Assembly (NCBI GenBank): GCA_023230065.1
Contig: JALNYB010000036.1
Span: forward strand, 1 to 11,161
DNA from: Candidatus Methanomethylophilaceae archaeon
GTDB taxonomy: Archaea > Thermoplasmatota > Thermoplasmata > Methanomassiliicoccales > Methanomethylophilaceae
Direction: 5' to 3'
Length of the DNA stretch: 11,161 nt
Of the stretch, positions 6,819 through 11,161 are shown one piece after another. The position numbers were made by a program, and so were the translations under genes. The notes under the pieces were generated by a model that was given only the letters and a program-made list of their open reading frames with translations, made no database searches and was not told where the DNA came from. How positions within the stretch are numbered: the stretch's first letter is position 1; every line of letters starts with the position of its first letter.

Positions 6819-6839
6819 TGATGCATTTTGCGTGCATCA
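6819..6839. promoter_or_regulatory. Palindrome abutting the TATA box of the DUF368 gene
   Basis: TGATGCA (6819-6825) and TGCATCA (6833-6839) form a 7-7-7 palindrome that ends two bases before the TATA-like box, over the position of the archaeal BRE element. This is a natural place for a regulator site. Confidence 0.4.
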
Positions 6840-6841
6840 AA

Positions 6842-6849
6842 CTTTAATA
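6842..6849 (+). promoter_or_regulatory. TATA-like box of the DUF368 gene
   Basis: CTTTAATA is centred 26 bases before the ATG at 6872, indicating a leaderless transcript. Confidence 0.55.
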
Positions 6850-6871
6850 CATTCATTTCATCACAAAGACC

Positions 6872-7720
6872 ATGGGTGTCTCGCTCGCATCGATAAAACA
6901 GTTCATCGTAGGTATCCTTGTGGGTATCGCCTCAATGCTTCCCGGTGTAAGCGGAGCTGTCGTAGCAGTATGTTTCGGTGTATACGAACGTCTCATCGCA
7001 GACCTTGCGGACATCTCCCATAAACTGAGATCAGATCTCCCATTCATCCTGATCTTGGGTTTCGGTATCCTGGCGGGTATGATGATCATAGCATTCGGAC
7101 TGAAATATGCATCCGACAACTATGAGACCCTCCTTATGTTCTTCTTCGTAGGACTTATCGCAGGACAGATACCTCAGCTGTACACTTTGACATCCGCCCC
7201 TGAACCTCTGAATATAACAAATATCCTTGCATTCATTATCGGACTTGTAATAATGGGATCTTTCCTTTTCCTCGGAACTGGCAACGATCAAACCCTTTCA
7301 CATGACCTTTCCACAGTTATCTACATGCTTATCATCGGTATCATCTTGGCGATATCCAAGATCGCACCTGGAATAAGCGGTTCCACCATACTTCTCGTCT
7401 TAGGTCTGTATTATCCTCTTATCAATGTGATGACATCTTTCGACATGGCATTGCTGATCCCTGTTGGGATCGGACTCATCGTTGGTATCCTCGGATTCTC
7501 AAAAGTGATGAATCATGTCCTTAACTGTTACCGCAGATCCACATATCTGATGATCTTTGGACTCACCATAGGATCACTATTTGTGGTGATATCTCTAGCT
7601 GTAAATGATCTCACAACAACGGATATCGTAGCCGATATCATAATTACTATTATTGGTGTAATTGTGAGTCTGGCTTTTGTAAAACTCGGAGAACATAATT
7701 CCTGTACGCTTCCCACATAA
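6872..7720 (+). CDS. DUF368 family polyprenyl-phosphate transporter-like membrane protein
   Basis: The 282-residue protein has eight or so hydrophobic helices and the two inverted half-signatures of the DUF368 family: G-x-A-S-M-L-P-G-V-S-G-A at 18-29 and S-K-I-A-P-G-I-S-G-S-T-I at 162-173. Each is followed by a 'GxY' motif (GVYERL at 36-41, GLYYPL at 178-183). Known bacterial members (PopT) return undecaprenyl phosphate across the membrane. In an archaeon the likely substrate would be a dolichyl- or other polyprenyl-phosphate used for N-glycans or surface sugars, which is an inference. Length is typical. The start has a TATA box at -26. The zinc-ribbon membrane protein gene follows 46 bases later with its own promoter. 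Confidence 0.9.
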   Translation: MGVSLASIKQFIVGILVGIASMLPGVSGAVVAVCFGVYERLIADLADISHKLRSDLPFILILGFGILAGMMIIAFGLKYASDNYETLLMFFFVGLIAGQIPQLYTLTSAPEPLNITNILAFIIGLVIMGSFLFLGTGNDQTLSHDLSTVIYMLIIGIILAISKIAPGISGSTILLVLGLYYPLINVMTSFDMALLIPVGIGLIVGILGFSKVMNHVLNCYRRSTYLMIFGLTIGSLFVVISLAVNDLTTTDIVADIIITIIGVIVSLAFVKLGEHNSCTLPT

Positions 7721-7735
7721 AATCATACGATTTGG

Positions 7736-7744
7736 TTTTATAGT
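7736..7744 (+). promoter_or_regulatory. TATA-like box of the zinc-ribbon membrane protein gene
   Basis: TTTTATAGT is centred 27 bases before the ATG at 7767, so this gene is probably transcribed on its own and leaderless. Confidence 0.55.
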
Positions 7745-7766
7745 ATGTAACTCAATTCGATGAATC

Positions 7767-8390
7767 ATGTTCTGCCCTGGATGCGGACGCTTTCTGAATA
7801 ATAACGTCAAAGAATGCGTAAGGTGCGGTATTGAGATAGATAGCCAATATAAGATAGAAAAATATGCAAGAATGGCCGACGGCGTAGATCTTGATTGGAA
7901 GGAAATTACACTTCCGAAAGAACATCATACAGATGATACAAAAACTACTCCCAACACTATTGACCTTAGCAAAAAACTGTGTATCATAGGCTCAGTATGT
8001 TCGATTATAATGCTCATTGCATTTCTAATGCCTTGGATATCGTGGACTAATGAATCCACCGGAGAAATTATCAGTTATTCAGGCCTTTCCATATTGAATA
8101 TTTCCTGGGCAGGAACAATGGGCATCATGAAATATTATCCATTGTTATTGGCATTTATCGGTGCAGAATGTATTTTGTTGTTCTTTATAAGATGTCGCGG
8201 ATGTGCCGATATTCTGGCAACTATTTTTGGAATGGTGTCTATCATCTTGTGTATGGTATTCTACATCAGTGTAATCACATACACAGATTGCAACATCTCA
8301 TTTGGACTGCCGGTATGTTCTATAGCGTCAATGTTAATTATGATTATCGGCCTTCACGGTGTGAAAATATCAAGAAACCCATCGAGATAA
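7767..8390 (+). CDS. Zinc-ribbon plus four-helix membrane protein
   Basis: The 207-residue protein opens with a zinc ribbon, C3-x2-C6 and C17-x2-C20 (FCPGCGRFL and CVRCG). A charged linker of about 45 residues follows (30-69). Four membrane helices lie at about 71-92, 123-142, 148-170 and 181-198. The first helix ends in MPWISW, followed by an outside loop with a Tyr-Ser-Gly-Leu motif (104-107). This resembles widespread small 'zinc ribbon domain-containing' membrane proteins of unknown role. A further Cys pair, RCRGC (142-146), lies at a helix border. The ribbon should be cytoplasmic. Co-orientation with the DUF368 gene could be chance. No function can be assigned. Confidence 0.85.
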   Translation: MFCPGCGRFLNNNVKECVRCGIEIDSQYKIEKYARMADGVDLDWKEITLPKEHHTDDTKTTPNTIDLSKKLCIIGSVCSIIMLIAFLMPWISWTNESTGEIISYSGLSILNISWAGTMGIMKYYPLLLAFIGAECILLFFIRCRGCADILATIFGMVSIILCMVFYISVITYTDCNISFGLPVCSIASMLIMIIGLHGVKISRNPSR

Positions 8391-8411
8391 AGTCAATAAG
8401 GAAAAATACCT

Positions 8412-8442
8412 GAAAGAACAGGAGCATAGCTCCGTGTCTTTC
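8412..8442. terminator. Shared hairpin between convergent genes
   Basis: GAAAGA (8412-8417) and GGAGC (8421-8425) pair with GCTCC and TCTTTC (ending 8442), leaving a 3x3 internal loop and a three-base apical loop. It is followed on the plus side by an A/T-rich tract. It lies between the stop at 8390 and the opposing stop at 8459, so it could end both transcripts. Confidence 0.5.
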
Positions 8443-8458
8443 TATATTAAATTTCGTT

Positions 8459-8695
8459 TTAATTGCGAACAAACGCAACGAAGAGCTTTAAAATGCCCTC
8501 AAGATATTCATCAATATCTCCGTGAGTCTCATACGGAGGATTCATATGCTCTTTAACGAAGTTGATGATCTCTATGTTGGTGCAGTCTTCTGGGTGGGCC
8601 AGCACATAGTTTGCCCAATCTTTATCTCCGACACGGAATCCCATCGTCTGTTTGAGTGCGATGATCTCTTTGTTGGATATTTTATAGGTCTCCAT
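8459..8695 (-). CDS. Hypothetical protein, 78 residues
   Basis: I do not recognise this small soluble protein. It is acidic and predicted mostly helical. Visible features are an N-terminal helix (SNKEIIALKQTMGF), a central W-A-N-Y-V-L-A-H-P-E-D-C segment (residues about 28-39) and a C-terminal amphipathic helix (EYLEGILKLFVAFV). There is one Cys and no membrane helix. A minus-strand TATA-like box 27 bases before the ATG supports both the gene and the start. It converges on the zinc-ribbon gene, with only 68 bases between the stops. The regular composition makes it a likely real gene. Confidence 0.68.
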   Translation of the reverse strand: METYKISNKEIIALKQTMGFRVGDKDWANYVLAHPEDCTNIEIINFVKEHMNPPYETHGDIDEYLEGILKLFVAFVRN

Positions 8696-8718
8696 ATTAG
8701 AACTGATTCATTGGACCC

Positions 8719-8726
8719 TATATCAA
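8719..8726 (-). promoter_or_regulatory. TATA-like box of the 78-residue gene
   Basis: The minus strand reads GATATAGG, centred about 27 bases before the ATG at 8695. Confidence 0.4.
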
Positions 8727-8786
8727 CATATCCTTTGAAAAATAATGATCTAGACGCGTAATAATTGACATAGAATCGAATCATAC

Positions 8787-8879
8787 AAAAATAGAAACAG
8801 GCCAAGCAGGAAAATGGGATGGATGGGTCCCTGCTTGACCTATGAAGGCTCAAGTCATCAGGGGATGCACTTTGTCTTC
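8787..8879 (-). ncRNA. Candidate small structured RNA between arcS and the 78-residue gene
   Basis: Reading the minus strand, a TATA-like CTTAATATAC (8910-8901) predicts a start near 8879. About 90 bases of hairpins follow: a small CATC/GATG stem; CTTGA (8854-8850) with TCAAG (8838-8834); and CAAGCAGG (8837-8830) with CCTGCTTG (8810-8803). The tract GTTTCTATTTTTGT (8800-8787) follows and could end transcription. The second and third stems share four bases (8834-8837), so they compete. No good protein frame covers the segment. This is inferred from sequence pattern alone; the hairpins could be chance or belong to the arcS 3' end. Confidence 0.25.
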
Positions 8880-8913
8880 AAATTAATGATGAACTTTTGA
8901 GTATATTAAGCAA

Positions 8914-8948
8914 AGTAGCAGGGGTCACCGAAAGTGACCGAAACTACT
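8914..8948 (-). terminator. Nested hairpin just after arcS
   Basis: The inner stem GGTCAC (8923-8928) and GTGACC (8934-8939) is perfect, with a five-base loop. The outer stem AGTAG (8914-8918) and CTACT (8944-8948) encloses a 4x4 internal loop (CAGG opposite GAAA). It starts 12 bases past the arcS stop, so it is probably the 3' structure or terminator of the arcS mRNA. Confidence 0.5.
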
Positions 8949-8959
8949 GAAAGTGCCTA

Positions 8960-10666
8960 TCACTTGGACTTGTGACGTACTTTAACTGCTATTCCTCTCT
9001 TGAGTTCAATCATCTCTACACCGGACATCATTGCAACACCGACAGCTTTGACCTTGCCGTTGAGTACGATTATGGCCTCGTCGCCGATACGGATCCTCGG
9101 ATCTGCTTTTACAACTCCGATTGCAAAGAGATTTCCTTTCATTTCAAAATCAGTCATCTCAACTGTGAACATATCCGCTTTCGCAAGGAATTCTGCACCG
9201 TCCATCGTAAGAGAAACCATTCCCCTCTCGGGTGTGAGCATGCCCAATTGGATCTTCTCCTTCCTGTTCTCCGGATTTTCCCAGATGATTTTCCAATATG
9301 GGAACTTTCCCAATACATAGGCATTCTCATTCATCAGAAGATCTGCAGCTTCTTTACCGAATTGGAACGCAAGAACTGATCTTACGGTCTCTCTGCGCTC
9401 GATGTAGGGATCTACAAGCTTCATTTCCTTTATAGCGGCTCTGAGCGTCTCATCAAGTTTCTGAAGAGATGCAGGCGAAGTGGAATCCCCTATTACAGTC
9501 TCTTCCATTTCTGCAAGATCTCTTATCAATTCTGTATCCTCCCCTAGGTGCGATATGACCTTATCGTATCCTCCCTGAGCAATCAGATTTCCGACCATGG
9601 CCCTTATTGTTTCCTTCTCTTCGGGTTTCCATTCTCCTGTAACAGGTATATCATAAGAATTAGCGGGATAGAAAACATCCAATTCTCTAGGAACAATTCC
9701 CAGTGGAGATGTCACGATTACCTCATGAACGAGAGAATCTTTATCTGTAGTATGAATGGCCATCGAGAACGCTTTATGCGTCTTTGAAGTATGATATGGT
9801 TTCTTTGCTGAACATGGCAACAGAAGGAGAACACGCTTATGAATTGGCTTTGTGTATCTTTCCGTTATCTTATTCTTATAGCATTGTATGTCGGGTCTGC
9901 GTAATGCCTGTGTCGTATTGCATGCAAATCTGCAACCTACGGTCGAACAGGCTTCTTCTTGATATTCATATCCTACGCGATCGAATAATCTTAGAATAGC
10001 TACAGATGACGGCGAGGAGGGTGCTCTCTGATCTACCAACTCCCTCAGACGTTCTGCCATTGTGAATGTGATTACCTTATTGCACTCGGTGGCAAGCTCT
10101 TTGCAATTTTCCTCGGAAACATCTGTTCCTACAGCAATCTCTCCTTCTGGTATCAGTGATACACCACGAAGTCCTGCTGCTCTGACCAAAGAATCATCGA
10201 AGACATCCACGCCCATGTATGTCAAAAGTGCAATTGTGGATGGTTCTGCGATACCCAACATGCAAACAAGCCTGTTATAACCTGCCAATGTCCTTATTTT
10301 GATAACAGAATCCACAAGTTTTCTGGGGTCCTTCCTGAGCTCGTAAGCATTTGGAACGACTATCATCTCAACATCGTCTGGAATTAACTCTTCGCCGGTC
10401 ACAGGCAATCTGAGAACACATACCCCATCCTTGCAAACAGGCTCTGTGATCCTACCTGATGAGACTGATGTCAATAATTCCGTATCCAACAAGATATCAG
10501 AACCCATAACGTTGATTGATCTGCGAGCTTCGGAATGACTTACATGCATCGGATCAGTACTGGCAGAATCATATGACCTGAGAACAACGGGTGTTCTAAC
10601 GGAGAGTTCTCCTCTCTTGAAATCGCATACTCTTCCTCTTTGTGACCTGCCAACTACGTCGAGCAT
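8960..10666 (-). CDS. arcS: Archaeosine synthase ArcS
   Basis: The 568-residue protein is an archaeosine synthase (also called TgtA2), which acts on preQ0 placed at position 15 of archaeal tRNAs on the way to archaeosine. The N-terminal half is the TGT-like domain without queuine-type catalysis. The diagnostic PCSAKKPY (284-291) followed by HTSKTH (292-297) is the ArcS signature. The C-terminal part (about 494-565) is a PUA RNA-binding domain, seen in ADPRIRIGDEAIIV and GVAMMSGVEM. Cysteines C240, C245, C249 and C262 could bind a metal. Length is normal for the family. The start is supported by a TATA-like box 28 bases upstream. It is divergent to pyrB, with 105 bases between starts. Confidence 0.95.
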   Translation of the reverse strand: MLDVVGRSQRGRVCDFKRGELSVRTPVVLRSYDSASTDPMHVSHSEARRSINVMGSDILLDTELLTSVSSGRITEPVCKDGVCVLRLPVTGEELIPDDVEMIVVPNAYELRKDPRKLVDSVIKIRTLAGYNRLVCMLGIAEPSTIALLTYMGVDVFDDSLVRAAGLRGVSLIPEGEIAVGTDVSEENCKELATECNKVITFTMAERLRELVDQRAPSSPSSVAILRLFDRVGYEYQEEACSTVGCRFACNTTQALRRPDIQCYKNKITERYTKPIHKRVLLLLPCSAKKPYHTSKTHKAFSMAIHTTDKDSLVHEVIVTSPLGIVPRELDVFYPANSYDIPVTGEWKPEEKETIRAMVGNLIAQGGYDKVISHLGEDTELIRDLAEMEETVIGDSTSPASLQKLDETLRAAIKEMKLVDPYIERRETVRSVLAFQFGKEAADLLMNENAYVLGKFPYWKIIWENPENRKEKIQLGMLTPERGMVSLTMDGAEFLAKADMFTVEMTDFEMKGNLFAIGVVKADPRIRIGDEAIIVLNGKVKAVGVAMMSGVEMIELKRGIAVKVRHKSK

Positions 10667-10688
10667 AGGTCATGCGAATCATCAGGTG

Positions 10689-10699
10689 TTAATAATATT
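10689..10699 (-). promoter_or_regulatory. TATA-like box of arcS
   Basis: The minus strand reads AATATTATTAA, centred 28 bases before the ATG at 10666, giving a leaderless or nearly leaderless mRNA. Confidence 0.5.
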
Positions 10700-10740
10700 G
10701 TCGTCGCACCCATGTACATAATAGGGTTTAGAGGACAAAG

Positions 10741-10749
10741 AATTAAATC
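10741..10749 (+). promoter_or_regulatory. TATA-like box of pyrB
   Basis: AATTAAATC is centred 27 bases before the ATG at 10772. This supports that start over the in-frame ATG at 10712, which would add 20 residues not typical of the family. Confidence 0.45.
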
Positions 10750-10771
10750 ATTACTTCTGAATCGGGATAAC

Positions 10772-11161
10772 ATGGACTTCTACGACAAGGATCTCGTATC
10801 AATTCGTGACCTTAACCGGGAGCAGATCGAAGAACTCCTCGATCTGTCTGAAAAAATGATCCCCTACGCTAGGGGAGAAAAGGTCAAACGTATGCTCGAT
10901 GGAAGAGTTCTTGGAAACTTGTTCTTTGAACCTTCTACACGTACAAAGCTTTCATTTGAAAGTGCAGCCAGCAGATTAGGCTGCGATGTTATCGATGTAT
11001 CTGAGATGTCCATGACATCGATATCAAAGGGCGAAACGCTAGCAGACACCATAAAAATGGTGGATGCATATTGTGACGTTATCGTTCTCAGGCACCCTCA
11101 TGAAGGGGCGGCAAGATTGGCTGCCAAATTCTCAGAGAACCCTGTGATCAATGCCGGAGAC
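10772..11161 (+). CDS. pyrB: Aspartate carbamoyltransferase catalytic subunit, N-terminal 130 codons (cut by right edge)
   Basis: This is the first part of the enzyme that joins carbamoyl phosphate and aspartate to carbamoyl-aspartate, the committed step of pyrimidine synthesis. The carbamoyl-phosphate loop is plain: FFEPSTRTKLSFESA at 51-65, with S55, T56, R57 and T58. SKGETLADT (85-93) carries the Lys that reaches into the neighbouring subunit's active site and separates this from ornithine carbamoyltransferase. RHPHEGAA (107-114) follows. The family is about 300 residues long, so more than half is missing beyond the window. The N-terminus DKDLVSIRDLNREQIEELL is typical. In archaea pyrI, the regulatory subunit gene, often follows; it cannot be seen here. 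Confidence 0.95.
   Translation, partial: MDFYDKDLVSIRDLNREQIEELLDLSEKMIPYARGEKVKRMLDGRVLGNLFFEPSTRTKLSFESAASRLGCDVIDVSEMSMTSISKGETLADTIKMVDAYCDVIVLRHPHEGAARLAAKFSENPVINAGD

Noticed and set aside
8572..8853. 93-codon minus-strand frame overlapping the 78-residue gene
   Set aside because: It overlaps the better-supported 78-residue gene in another frame, has basic, cysteine/tryptophan-rich random-looking composition and no promoter at its start.
10712..10771. Upstream in-frame ATG for pyrB (20 extra residues)
   Set aside because: The extra residues are not typical of the family, and the TATA box at 10741-10749 would place the transcript start downstream of this ATG.

Overview
The window looks like chromosomal DNA of a methanogen-type euryarchaeon, most likely of the Thermoplasmata/Methanomassiliicoccales kind. 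The archaeal signs are direct: a full-length archaeosine synthase gene (arcS), a tRNA gene without an encoded CCA end, and TATA-like boxes 25-28 bases upstream of most start codons with no room for a leader, meaning leaderless mRNAs. The order-level placement is an inference from protein flavour and from the absence of TAG among the complete gene stops. It is not proven by any marker gene here.

Layout. Positions 1-2790 (minus) hold the first 930 codons of a very long TPR-repeat protein that runs off the left edge. A tRNA-Gly(TCC) follows at 2883-2955. Directly against its 3' end lies the C-terminal stub of a tyrosine recombinase (minus), the scar of an integrated element. From 3146 to 3741 the DNA is mostly AT-rich and holds no convincing gene. 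Next comes a divergent pair, an unknown 122-residue protein (minus) and a two-helix membrane protein with a bacterial-PH-like domain (plus), separated by only 34 bases with interlocked promoters. A gene-poor stretch (4562-5004) with inverted repeats leads to an MFS transporter, preceded by a 12-codon mini-ORF that overlaps its start.

The middle holds a small conserved cysteine-containing protein (6460-6777), a DUF368 polyprenyl-phosphate transporter-like membrane protein (6872-7720) and a zinc-ribbon plus four-helix membrane protein (7767-8390), all on the plus strand and each with its own promoter. They are therefore co-oriented single genes rather than a tight operon. A 78-residue unknown gene (minus) converges on them, sharing a hairpin between the two 3' ends.

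The right end holds arcS (8960-10666, minus) and, divergently, the start of pyrB (aspartate carbamoyltransferase, pyrimidine synthesis), cut by the window edge. Between arcS and the 78-residue gene lies a 264-base gap with several hairpins, a TATA-like box and a T-rich tract. This could be a small RNA gene.

I found no CRISPR array, no complete insertion sequence and no obvious defence system. The most interesting items are the tRNA-Gly/integrase scar and the degraded DNA next to it, the mini-ORF with two alternative promoters before the MFS gene, the interlocked divergent promoter, and the candidate small RNA beside arcS.
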